13,952 bases of DNA from Methanobacteriota archaeon (GTDB lineage: Archaea > Methanobacteriota > Methanobacteria > Methanobacteriales > Methanobacteriaceae): NCBI GenBank assembly GCA_023430285.1, contig JAEZAV010000057.1, positions 1 to 13,952 on the forward strand, read 5' to 3'. The position numbers and the translations under genes were made by a program. Below the pieces are notes generated by a model. It made no database searches. It was not told where the DNA came from and was given only the letters and a program-made list of their open reading frames with translations. How positions within the stretch are numbered: the first letter of the stretch is position 1; every line of letters begins with the position of its first letter. Positions 1 to 5,728 of the stretch are shown here, one piece after another.

Positions 1-158
1 ATGACAATGAAGCAATGCTGAAGACATCAAAAGGATCGGTGAAACGGCCATTCCACGGGATGCAAGAGTAAATACTACTGATGAGTCCTGTACGAGGTAG
101 AGGTAATTCGCATAGATGAATGCTGCTGAAACAGAAGGTGGGTTACTCTCGACATGCC
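1..158 (+). ncRNA. rnpB: RNase P RNA, 3' part (5' end outside window)
   Basis: This is the catalytic RNA of RNase P, which removes 5' leaders from pre-tRNAs; in archaea it works with several Pop/Rpp-type proteins. It is recognised from the order of conserved elements. A GGTGAAACGGCC stretch lies near 38-50. A GGGATGCAAGAGTAAATA segment, near 58-75, matches the universal GNGCAAG..AA conserved region. AGATGAAT lies near 115-122. ACAGAAGGTGGGTTA at 131-145 is the 3' strand of the P4 helix (conserved region V). The final CTCTCGACATGCC would pair with the missing 5' end as helix P1, which places the 3' end near 158. There is no open reading frame. The specificity-domain half and the 5' P4 strand lie left of the window. 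Identification is by motif memory without covariance-model scoring, and the exact 3' end is approximate. Confidence 0.88.
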
Positions 159-164
159 ATTTAA

Positions 165-206
165 TATTTATTTTAACGGAAAAATATTTGTAAAATCTTT
201 TTTTGA
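165..206 (+). terminator. oligo-T region ending the RNase P RNA transcript
   Basis: After the RNA's 3' end the sequence becomes very T/A-rich, with T7 at 198-204 preceded by several shorter T tracts. Archaeal RNA polymerase terminates at such oligo-T runs. No convincing hairpin precedes it. Confidence 0.5.
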
Positions 207-239
207 TAGGATTTACGGACTGTTTTGTGATGCAACTAA

Positions 240-300
240 TTATAAAACATTATAAACCAGACAATAACCTAAATATAACTATATCCATATTCAAGGTGAT
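240..300 (+). promoter_or_regulatory. promoter and ribosome binding site of the GAP-family gene
   Basis: Two overlapping TATA-like elements (TATAAAAC at 241-248, TATAAACC at 251-258) lie about 45-60 nt before the start codon. A start site about 25 nt further on would leave a short leader. AGGTGAT at 294-300 matches the anti-Shine-Dalgarno end of archaeal 16S rRNA and sits 3 nt before the ATG at 304, so it fixes that start. Confidence 0.55.
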
Positions 301-303
301 TGA

Positions 304-993
304 ATGTCTGGTACAGTATCTCTTCTTGCACAAATAATTCCACTAGCATTCGGTGCTGCAGTGAGCCCAACAGCTTTAATGGGAATCATTCTCTTACTAT
401 CAATTTCCAAGAAACCAAAGATATCTGGAATGGGCTACTATGCAGGATCCATCTTAATAGTTTTGATTGTGTTATGTGTTGGTTTTTTAATTGGAAATGG
501 GGTTAGTTCAGAAACACCACATCCAAATCCATTATTGGCAGCCATTGATCTTATTTTAGGGGCAATTCTGTTAGTTATGGGGATCATTAGGATATTTCGC
601 CCACAAAAATCCCCAAAACACAGATTCAATGGTGAACATCCTGATTCCTCAAGCCTTTTGGTGTTCTTGAAGGGTCTTTCCTTTGGATTTGTGATGTTTT
701 TCATCAATTTTTCAACCACCCTAATAGTTTTAGAAGCAGGAAAACTCATAGCAACAGCATCGGTGCCGATCACTGGAAAAGTAACTGTTTCAGTAATTTT
801 AATATTAATAACCCTCCTGGTCTGCGAAGTGCCACTACTCATTTACTTCTTGCTTCCTGGGCGCTCTGACAAGCTACTCTCAAAGATCAATGTTTGGATG
901 CAGAAGAATGGACACATCTTAATGGGGTTAGTGATTCTTGCCATAGGCGTGTATTTGCTATGGATCGGATCAATCAAATTTGGATTGATATGA
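304..993 (+). CDS. GAP (SfLAP-like) family integral membrane protein
   Basis: This 229-residue protein has six predicted membrane helices (about residues 6-32, 42-64, 75-98, 118-145, 158-183 and 202-225) separated by short charged loops. The largest loop (residues 99-117) is basic and lies between helices 3 and 4. An N-terminal A-x-SPTALMGIILLLS-like segment and a second-half GLSFGFVMFFINFSTTLIV segment fit the GAP/SfLAP family, a branch of the LysE-type transporter-like proteins named after mycobacterial Sap. The substrate is unknown; export of a small molecule or lipid is possible by analogy only. The start is supported by AGGTGAT just upstream. The gene appears to stand alone: RNase P RNA is upstream in the same direction, and the Hsp70 genes downstream run the opposite way. 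Confidence 0.7.
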   Translation: MSGTVSLLAQIIPLAFGAAVSPTALMGIILLLSISKKPKISGMGYYAGSILIVLIVLCVGFLIGNGVSSETPHPNPLLAAIDLILGAILLVMGIIRIFRPQKSPKHRFNGEHPDSSSLLVFLKGLSFGFVMFFINFSTTLIVLEAGKLIATASVPITGKVTVSVILILITLLVCEVPLLIYFLLPGRSDKLLSKINVWMQKNGHILMGLVILAIGVYLLWIGSIKFGLI

Positions 994-998
994 ATTAT

Positions 999-1007
999 TC
1001 TTTTTTT
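999..1007 (+). terminator. oligo-T terminator after the GAP-family gene
   Basis: A TTC followed by T7 (1001-1007) lies only a few nucleotides after the stop codon at 991-993, the usual layout of an archaeal oligo-T terminator. There is no hairpin. Confidence 0.45.
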
Positions 1008-1182
1008 ATCATAAAAGTGCAGGAACATGTAGAGGGGACAACGATGATCTATTCAAAAAATTAGAGCATGGAATTATATCAAAAATAGTTATGGATAAAT
1101 GGGTAGATCGTCACCACACCCCAAATAAAATAGAACCTTTCAACGTTATTTATGGGGGTGGAAATTGATCAAATTTTCAATT

Positions 1183-1196
1183 TTAAAAAAAAATAA
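1183..1196 (-). terminator. oligo-T terminator downstream of dnaJ
   Basis: A9 at 1185-1193 on + reads as T9 on the - strand, about 10 nt after the dnaJ stop codon. AAATTTTCAATTTT next to it can form only a weak A/T-only fold. Confidence 0.55.
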
Positions 1197-1202
1197 AATA
1201 TA

Positions 1203-2369
1203 TTAATGATTTATTGCATCCTTTACTTTGTCAAAAAATCCCTTGTCTTCGATGTAGATCTCTTCACCACTTACTTCAGCAAATTCAAGAAGTAATTCCT
1301 TCTGTTTTGGACTGAGTTTTTTAGGGGTCACGATTTTGACTTTAACATATAGATTTCCTTTACCATTCCAACGTAGATGGGGCATTCCTTCGCCCTTGAT
1401 ACGGAAAGATGTACCTGTTTGAGTTCCTGCAGGTATTTTGAGATCAACAGCTCCTGTAAGTGTTGGTGCTTCTACTGTGGCTCCAATGGATGCTTGAACA
1501 AAGCTTATTGGCATGTTGTAAACAAGATCTGATCCTTCCCTTTGGAAGAGCTGGTGTTTTTTCACACCTATTATAACGTACAGGTCACCTGGGGCACCGC
1601 CCTTTTCTCCGACATCCCCTTCACCAGGAACTCGAAGCCTGCTTCCATCTTCAACTCCTGCTGGAATTTTTATATGGATGGTGCTTTGATGGTTAACAAT
1701 ACCTCTTCCATGACATTCGGTACAAGGAGTTTCGATGATCTGACCTTCGCCTCTGCAAGTTCTACATGGCCTAACTGTGGCAAACTGTCCCAATGGAGTG
1801 TTGCTAACTTGTCTTACCTGTCCAGATCCACCACATTCTGGGCATGTCTTGGTGTTGGTGCCTGGTTCTGCTTTAGATCCATGACAGTGTGGACATGTTT
1901 TTTTATGTGGAATTTCAACATCGGTTTCTAGACCTGATGCAGCTTCTTCAAGTGTGATGCTCATTTCGTAGTACACATCATCTCCTTGGACTGGTCCATT
2001 TCTGTTTCCTCCACCAAATCCGAAGAGATCAAAAATACTTTCAAAACCTCCACCACGGCTGTTTCCTTGACCTCCGCCGAATCCAAATCCTCTAAATATG
2101 TCTTCAAAGTTTGCGTTGTTGAAAATATCTTCTTGTGAGAATCCATTCATGCCTGCATGTCCATATTGGTCGTAGGTTTGCCTTTTCTCTGCATCTGATA
2201 GAACGGCATATGCTTCGCTGATCTCTTTGAATTTATCTCCAGACTCAGGATCTTCGCTCACATCTGGATGGTACTTCATAGCCAGTTTACGATAGGCTTT
2301 TTTAATTTCCTTTTTATCCGCGCCCTTTTCTACACCTAGGACTTCGTAATAATCACGCTTTTCTGCCAT
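1203..2369 (-). CDS. dnaJ: DnaJ, Hsp40 co-chaperone (type I)
   Basis: DnaJ is a cytoplasmic co-chaperone that delivers unfolded clients to DnaK and stimulates its ATPase. At 388 residues it is full length for type I (class A) DnaJ. Residues 4-70 form the J domain with the essential HPD at 34-36. A Gly/Phe-rich linker spans about 73-125. The zinc-binding domain has four CxxCxG modules at C159-C162, C176-C179, C202-C205 and C216-C219; the first ends in Lys rather than the usual Gly (CPHCHGSK), while all eight cysteines are intact. The remainder (about 225-388) is the client-binding C-terminal domains. The ATG at 2369 is preceded by AAGGAAG about 8 nt upstream. It lies 209 nt behind dnaK, beyond a terminator-like hairpin, so it may also be transcribed from its own promoter. 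Confidence 0.97.
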   Translation of the reverse strand: MAEKRDYYEVLGVEKGADKKEIKKAYRKLAMKYHPDVSEDPESGDKFKEISEAYAVLSDAEKRQTYDQYGHAGMNGFSQEDIFNNANFEDIFRGFGFGGGQGNSRGGGFESIFDLFGFGGGNRNGPVQGDDVYYEMSITLEEAASGLETDVEIPHKKTCPHCHGSKAEPGTNTKTCPECGGSGQVRQVSNTPLGQFATVRPCRTCRGEGQIIETPCTECHGRGIVNHQSTIHIKIPAGVEDGSRLRVPGEGDVGEKGGAPGDLYVIIGVKKHQLFQREGSDLVYNMPISFVQASIGATVEAPTLTGAVDLKIPAGTQTGTSFRIKGEGMPHLRWNGKGNLYVKVKIVTPKKLSPKQKELLLEFAEVSGEEIYIEDKGFFDKVKDAINH

Positions 2370-2375
2370 TATAAT

Positions 2376-2440
2376 CTTCCTTAAATTTAATTAGATACTA
2401 TTTTTTTAAATAAAATTAAAGTTATCTCAAACAAACTATT
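2376..2440 (-). promoter_or_regulatory. putative dnaJ promoter and ribosome binding site
   Basis: Reading leftward, a TTTTATTTAAAAAAATA stretch (about 2398-2416) is the best TATA-like element. It would place a start near 2385 with a short leader carrying AAGGAAG (about 2377-2383) before the ATG. A second TTTAATTAAAT lies further upstream (about 2449-2460). The region is so AT-rich that TATA calls are weak. A GTAACC half-motif shared with the grpE promoter occurs near 2472-2477. Confidence 0.35.
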
Positions 2441-2539
2441 TAACGATTCATTTAATTAAAAATCTGTAAGTAACCTGTGTGAGTAAATTGCATAAAATAA
2501 TATCCACTATTCAAATCTGTATCTGCAATAAATTAAAGT

Positions 2540-2567
2540 AAAAAAAAGGATGGGAAAAGAATTTCCC
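2540..2567 (-). terminator. hairpin plus oligo-T terminator between dnaK and dnaJ
   Basis: GGGAAA (2552-2557) pairs with TTTCCC (2562-2567) around a 4-nt loop. On the - strand this is followed, after ATCC, by T8 (2540-2547). The element begins about 11 nt after the dnaK stop codon. It looks like a bacterial intrinsic terminator, but oligo-T alone would suffice in archaea. Confidence 0.65.
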
Positions 2568-2578
2568 GTTTTAAAATC

Positions 2579-4447
2579 CTATTTCTTAACTTCGTAGTCT
2601 GCATCTATAGTTTCGTCACCAGATTTGTCTTCTTTGGTTTCTTCTGCACCAGCACCTGCTTGAGCTTCCTGTTCGGCCTGGGCTTGTTGAGCTTCCTGGT
2701 ATATTGCTGCTCCAACTTCCTGAACCACTTTGGTGAGTTCTTCGGTTTTGGCTTTGATGGCATCGAAGTCATCAGTTGCAGCTACTTCCCTCAGTTCTTT
2801 TACCAAGTTTTCGATCTGAGATTTTTTCTCTGCATCTACTTTGTCACCAAGTTCTTCCAAGGTTTTTTCAGAAGTGTAAATCATTGAATCTGCGTTATTT
2901 TTGATTTCAATTTCTGATTGACGTTTCTTGTCTTCTTCAGCATGAGCTTCAGCTTCTTTGACTTTTTTATCGATTTCTTCCTTGGAAAGTTTACTGGATG
3001 CAGTTATGGTTATTCTCTGTTCTTTACCTGTTCCCATGTCCTTTGCAGAAACACTTATCAATCCGTTTGCATCGATATCGAATGATACTTCGATTTGAGG
3101 AACGCCTCTTGGGGCTGGTGGAATACCAACTAACTGGAATCTTCCTAGGGTTGTGTTGTCTGCAGCCATTGGCCTTTCACCTTGAAGTACATGAATATCT
3201 ACTGATGGTTGGCTGTCTGCTGCTGTAGTGAATATTTGGCTCTTGTTAGTAGGAATGGTTGTGTTTCTTTCGATGAGCTGAGTGAAAACACCTCCAAGGG
3301 TTTCAATTCCTAGAGATAATGGTGTAACATCCAATAGAACAAGGTCTTTGATCTCTCCAGCCATTACACCTCCCTGAATTGCTGCACCCATTGCAACACA
3401 TTCCATTGGGTCTATTCCGGTTTCAACTGTTTTTCCAATGAACTTTTCAACAAATTTTTGAACTGCAGGCATTCTTGTAGGTCCACCCACGAGTATGATT
3501 TTGTCTATGTCAGAATTACTCATCTTAGCATCTTTAATTGCTTGTTCCATTGGACCTGCACATTTTTTGATGATAGGATCAACGAGTTCTTCGAGTTTGG
3601 CCCTTGTTAGTGATGATGTAAGGTGTTTAGGTCCTTCTGCTGTTGCTGTTATGAAAGGAAGGTTAATGTCACTGGTTAAGGTTGTTGACAACTCTATTTT
3701 AGCCTTTTCAGCTGCTTCCCTCAATCTCTGAACTGCCTGATCATCGGTCATGAGGTCTATGCCAGTATCTCTCTTAAATTCAGCTGCGAGATGATTCATG
3801 ATGGTGTTGTCCATATCTGTTCCACCGAGACTTGTGTCACCGCTGGTTGATCTGACTTCGAATACTCCTCCACCGAAGTCCATGATTGTAACGTCCAGTG
3901 TACCTCCACCGAAATCGAACACTAAAATTTCAAGTTCATCGTCTTCTGCCTTGTCAATTCCGTAGGCTAAACTTGCAGCTGTAGGTTCGTTTACCAACCT
4001 AACCACTTCAAGGCCTGCAATTGTTCCGGCGTCTTTGGTAGCTGTTCTCTGGTTATCGTTAAAGTAAGCAGGCACTGTTATAACTGCTTTGTTAACAGGT
4101 TCCCCTAGGAATGCTTCCGCATCTTTTTTAATCTTTTGCAAAATGAATGCAGATATCTCTTGTGGTGTGTATTCCTTATCCAATACTTTAACTGTGTAAT
4201 CTGTACCCATACTTCTTTTTATGGCACTAATTGTATGTTCAGGGTTTGTTACTGCTTGTCTTCTTGCAGGTTCTCCTACTAAACGCTGTCCATCCTTGGT
4301 AAATGCAACGTAACTTGGAAATGCTTTACCATATTGGGTTGCACCCTCTGCACTAGGTATTATGGTTGGTTTACCACCAATCAAAGCAGCTGCAGCAGAA
4401 TTACTTGTACCAAGGTCTATGCCTATAATTTTTTCTTTCTTTGCCAT
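2579..4447 (-). CDS. dnaK: DnaK, Hsp70 chaperone
   Basis: DnaK is an ATP-dependent cytoplasmic chaperone that works in a cycle with DnaJ and the exchange factor GrpE. It has 622 residues from the preferred start. The nucleotide-binding domain carries the three Hsp70 signatures: IDLGTSNS near the N-terminus (usual form IDLGTTNS), VFDFGGGTLDVTIMDFG in the middle, and ILVGGPTRMPAVQKFV before the linker. The linker reads DLVLLDVTPLSLG, followed by the beta-sandwich substrate domain and a helical lid ending in an acidic tail (DETIDADYEVKK). The stretch after AIKRSMG is about 24 residues shorter than in E. coli DnaK, the form typical of Gram-positive bacteria and archaea. A GTG lies in frame at 4456, but it is part of the AGGTGA ribosome binding site (4453-4458). 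That site is spaced 5 nt from the ATG at 4447, so 4447 is preferred. The gene is probably co-transcribed with grpE, 55 nt upstream. Confidence 0.97.
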   Translation of the reverse strand: MAKKEKIIGIDLGTSNSAAAALIGGKPTIIPSAEGATQYGKAFPSYVAFTKDGQRLVGEPARRQAVTNPEHTISAIKRSMGTDYTVKVLDKEYTPQEISAFILQKIKKDAEAFLGEPVNKAVITVPAYFNDNQRTATKDAGTIAGLEVVRLVNEPTAASLAYGIDKAEDDELEILVFDFGGGTLDVTIMDFGGGVFEVRSTSGDTSLGGTDMDNTIMNHLAAEFKRDTGIDLMTDDQAVQRLREAAEKAKIELSTTLTSDINLPFITATAEGPKHLTSSLTRAKLEELVDPIIKKCAGPMEQAIKDAKMSNSDIDKIILVGGPTRMPAVQKFVEKFIGKTVETGIDPMECVAMGAAIQGGVMAGEIKDLVLLDVTPLSLGIETLGGVFTQLIERNTTIPTNKSQIFTTAADSQPSVDIHVLQGERPMAADNTTLGRFQLVGIPPAPRGVPQIEVSFDIDANGLISVSAKDMGTGKEQRITITASSKLSKEEIDKKVKEAEAHAEEDKKRQSEIEIKNNADSMIYTSEKTLEELGDKVDAEKKSQIENLVKELREVAATDDFDAIKAKTEELTKVVQEVGAAIYQEAQQAQAEQEAQAGAGAEETKEDKSGDETIDADYEVKK

Positions 4448-4452
4448 TATAT

Positions 4453-4458
4453 TCACCT
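4453..4458 (-). promoter_or_regulatory. ribosome binding site that decides the dnaK start
   Basis: AGGTGA on the - strand is followed by 5 nt and the ATG at 4447. The in-frame GTG at 4456-4454 is part of this motif and so cannot itself be the start served by it. Confidence 0.75.
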
Positions 4459-4502
4459 CTTAAATACAATATTTGTTAATTTTTTAAATTTAATCGTAAA
4501 GG

Positions 4503-5039
4503 TTACTTCTTTTTACATACTTTAACTTTTGAATACTTAATTACCTTTGAATCAAGGCTGTATCCCTTTGCTAACTCTTCAATAATTGTTCCATCTTCAT
4601 AATCTTCATTGTCTTCAACCATGAGTGCTTCATGTTTGTAAGGGTCAAATGGTTCTCCAGAAGTTTCAATTTCGCAGAGACCTTCATTTTTTAGTGTGTC
4701 TTTGAGTTTTTTATGAATCATTGCCACGCCTTCTTTGATGTCCTGGGAATTATCTGCTTTCAAAGCTCTCTCAAGGTCTTCGTAGACATCAATAATTTTA
4801 ATGATCAGTTCTTCATTGGCGTACTTAATAAATTCTTTAAGATCCTTCTCGGATCGTTTTTTATAATTTTCAAAGTCTGCATGAAGTCTCAGTAATTGGG
4901 AATGATATTCTTCTGCTTTATCACCCAAGTCCTGGATTTCTTGGTCTTTATTCTGAATTATCTCATCTTTATCTTTAATTTCAGTTTTAAGACTGTCCAG
5001 ATCCTTTTTCAACTTCTCTAATTCTTGTTTATCAGTCAT
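4503..5039 (-). CDS. grpE: GrpE, nucleotide exchange factor of DnaK
   Basis: GrpE is a homodimeric factor that releases ADP from DnaK and resets the chaperone cycle. Its 178 residues match the family's usual length. Residues 1-60 are highly charged with heptad-like spacing, the long dimer coiled coil. LLRLHADFENYKKRSEKDL (about 49-67) is the conserved middle helix. The C-terminal third is the beta-wing that contacts DnaK, with HEALMVEDNEDYEDGTIIEE and a GY-x-L-x-x-KVIKYSKVKV ending close to the family consensus. The ATG at 5039 has AGGTGA 4 nt upstream (5044-5049). It is the first gene of the chaperone cluster. Its promoter faces that of the Phr-like regulator, and a TATA box and nested inverted repeats precede it. 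Confidence 0.96.
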   Translation of the reverse strand: MTDKQELEKLKKDLDSLKTEIKDKDEIIQNKDQEIQDLGDKAEEYHSQLLRLHADFENYKKRSEKDLKEFIKYANEELIIKIIDVYEDLERALKADNSQDIKEGVAMIHKKLKDTLKNEGLCEIETSGEPFDPYKHEALMVEDNEDYEDGTIIEELAKGYSLDSKVIKYSKVKVCKKK

Positions 5040-5071
5040 TCATTCACCTTTTGTGTGGTATAAAAAGAATA

Positions 5072-5115
5072 GTAACCTTTAACTATTATAGTTACAAAAG
5101 GTTATATAAACCTTT
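5072..5115. promoter_or_regulatory. nested inverted repeats, candidate operator over the grpE promoter
   Basis: Three copies of one heptamer alternate in direction: AACCTTT at 5074-5080, AAAGGTT at 5097-5103, AACCTTT at 5109-5115. The first pair (extended to TAACCTTT/AAAGGTTA) encloses a perfect 13-nt palindrome, AACTATTATAGTT (5081-5093). GTAAC (5072-5076) and GTTAC (5091-5095) form another inverted pair. The second pair of heptamers flanks the grpE TATA box, and the first copy lies on the predicted start site. A dimeric repressor bound here would block TBP/TFB or polymerase. The Phr-like protein encoded next door is the obvious candidate ligand; this is inference. Confidence 0.55.
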
Positions 5116-5118
5116 CGC
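5080..5118 (-). promoter_or_regulatory. grpE-dnaK promoter (BRE/TATA)
   Basis: On the - strand, TTTATATA (5110-5103) matches the archaeal TATA consensus and is preceded by a purine-rich CGAAAGG BRE (5117-5111). The expected start, about 25-27 nt downstream, falls near 5080. That gives a leader of about 40 nt with AGGTGA before the grpE ATG. It is one of the clearest promoters in the window. Confidence 0.7.
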
Positions 5119-5139
5119 ACAACTACTAAAGTGAGGTAC

Positions 5140-5182
5140 AAATTTATAATATAATAACAATTAAACCAGTAAGTGGTAAATC
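5140..5182 (+). promoter_or_regulatory. putative promoter of the Phr-like regulator
   Basis: TTTATAATA (5143-5151) with ACAAA before it is a plausible BRE/TATA. It predicts a start near 5173 and so a leader of only about 10 nt. No good Shine-Dalgarno precedes the ATG (only GTGGT at 5173-5177), consistent with a near-leaderless mRNA. The TATATAA at 5103-5109 could alternatively serve this strand. Confidence 0.4.
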
Positions 5183-5647
5183 ATGGAGTTAGAAGCTATA
5201 TTAGATGTAATGGGTTGTAAAACTCGTAGAGATATCATAAATTTACTCACAGATGAACCTAGATTTGTGAGTGAAATCTCTAAAGAACTTGAAGTGGGAC
5301 AAAAAGCCATAATAGAACACCTCCGGGCAATGGAGGAATTAGGACTTTTAAGTTCATCTTTCCAAAAGATTGAGAGGGGAAGACCAAGAAAGTACTACGA
5401 CATATCACAAGACATACAGATTCAAATTTTCATTGGACCCGGTGCAATTAAAATGAATGTGGTTGGTCAAGAATTCTCAGATTTACATGCAATTGCAGGA
5501 AAGATTCGCATGGGCGAAACTGAGGTTGTGGAAGAACTTGAGAATCTCATACAAAGATATGATGATGGAAAAAAGTACGCAGAGCAACTGCTGGCTGAAG
5601 TTCTAGCTCATAAAAGAACAAAGTCCCAAGAACCTAAGGATCAATAA
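5183..5647 (+). CDS. Phr-like winged-helix regulator, probable heat-shock repressor
   Basis: This is a 154-residue DNA-binding protein. Residues 1-75 form an ArsR-type winged helix: helix start LDVMGCKTRRDIINLL, FVSEISKELEVGQKAIIEHL as helix-turn-helix with the recognition helix at about 39-51, and a basic wing GRPRKYYDI (67-75). This closely resembles, from memory, the N-terminus of Phr, the heat-shock repressor of Pyrococcus, including the VGQKA...EHLR and RGRPRKYY segments. Residues 110-145 are a charged helix likely used for dimerisation. At 154 residues it is shorter than Phr (about 200), so the effector part differs. It diverges from grpE-dnaK-dnaJ across a 143-nt gap full of inverted repeats, which suggests that it controls that cluster and itself. 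The regulatory role is inferred; the DNA-binding fold is seen. Confidence 0.8.
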   Translation: MELEAILDVMGCKTRRDIINLLTDEPRFVSEISKELEVGQKAIIEHLRAMEELGLLSSSFQKIERGRPRKYYDISQDIQIQIFIGPGAIKMNVVGQEFSDLHAIAGKIRMGETEVVEELENLIQRYDDGKKYAEQLLAEVLAHKRTKSQEPKDQ

Positions 5648-5699
5648 AGTTTAGGTTATCAAATAATCATTGAATCTTCAAGGTAATTAGATAATTTAT

Positions 5700-5728
5700 T
5701 TAAAAAAGAATTAGGCTGTTTTTTTTAT
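5700..5728. terminator. bidirectional oligo-T terminator between regulator and hypF
   Basis: T8 at 5719-5726 ends transcription from the regulator (+). A6 at 5702-5707 gives T6 on the - strand, shortly after the hypF stop codon. The two genes are convergent and separated by 81 nt. Confidence 0.5.

Larger units (their letters stand above)
994..1202. other. intergenic region between GAP-family gene and dnaJ
   Basis: This 209-nt gap between convergent genes holds oligo-T terminators for both sides. It also contains an open stretch on + (989-1168) with no ATG or GTG at its left end, ending in a TGA at 1166. Its translation is unusually protein-like (it includes KIVMDKWVDRHHTP), but it has no ribosome binding site and I do not recognise it. 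It may be chance or the remnant of a decayed gene. Confidence 0.35.

Noticed and set aside
990..1064. A 24-codon frame whose ATG overlaps the stop of the GAP-family gene (ATGA)
   Set aside because: The overlap resembles translational coupling, but the peptide runs straight across the oligo-T terminator, is very short and shows no recognisable features.
1542..1931. Long open frame on the + strand opposite dnaJ, and similar antisense frames opposite dnaK, hypF and polB1
   Set aside because: They lie wholly inside strongly conserved genes on the other strand, have no ribosome binding sites and encode atypical, Cys/Phe/Leu-rich sequences; they are shadows of the real codons.
4448..4456. GTG at 4456 as the dnaK start (adds Met-Asn-Ile)
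   Set aside because: The GTG is part of the AGGTGA ribosome binding site; ATG at 4447 is correctly spaced and gives the usual MAKKEK-type N-terminus.
4498..4506. Another AAAGGTTAC copy of the operator heptamer at the end of grpE
   Set aside because: It coincides with the last lysine codons and the stop codon of grpE, so coding constraint explains it; there is no partner repeat nearby.
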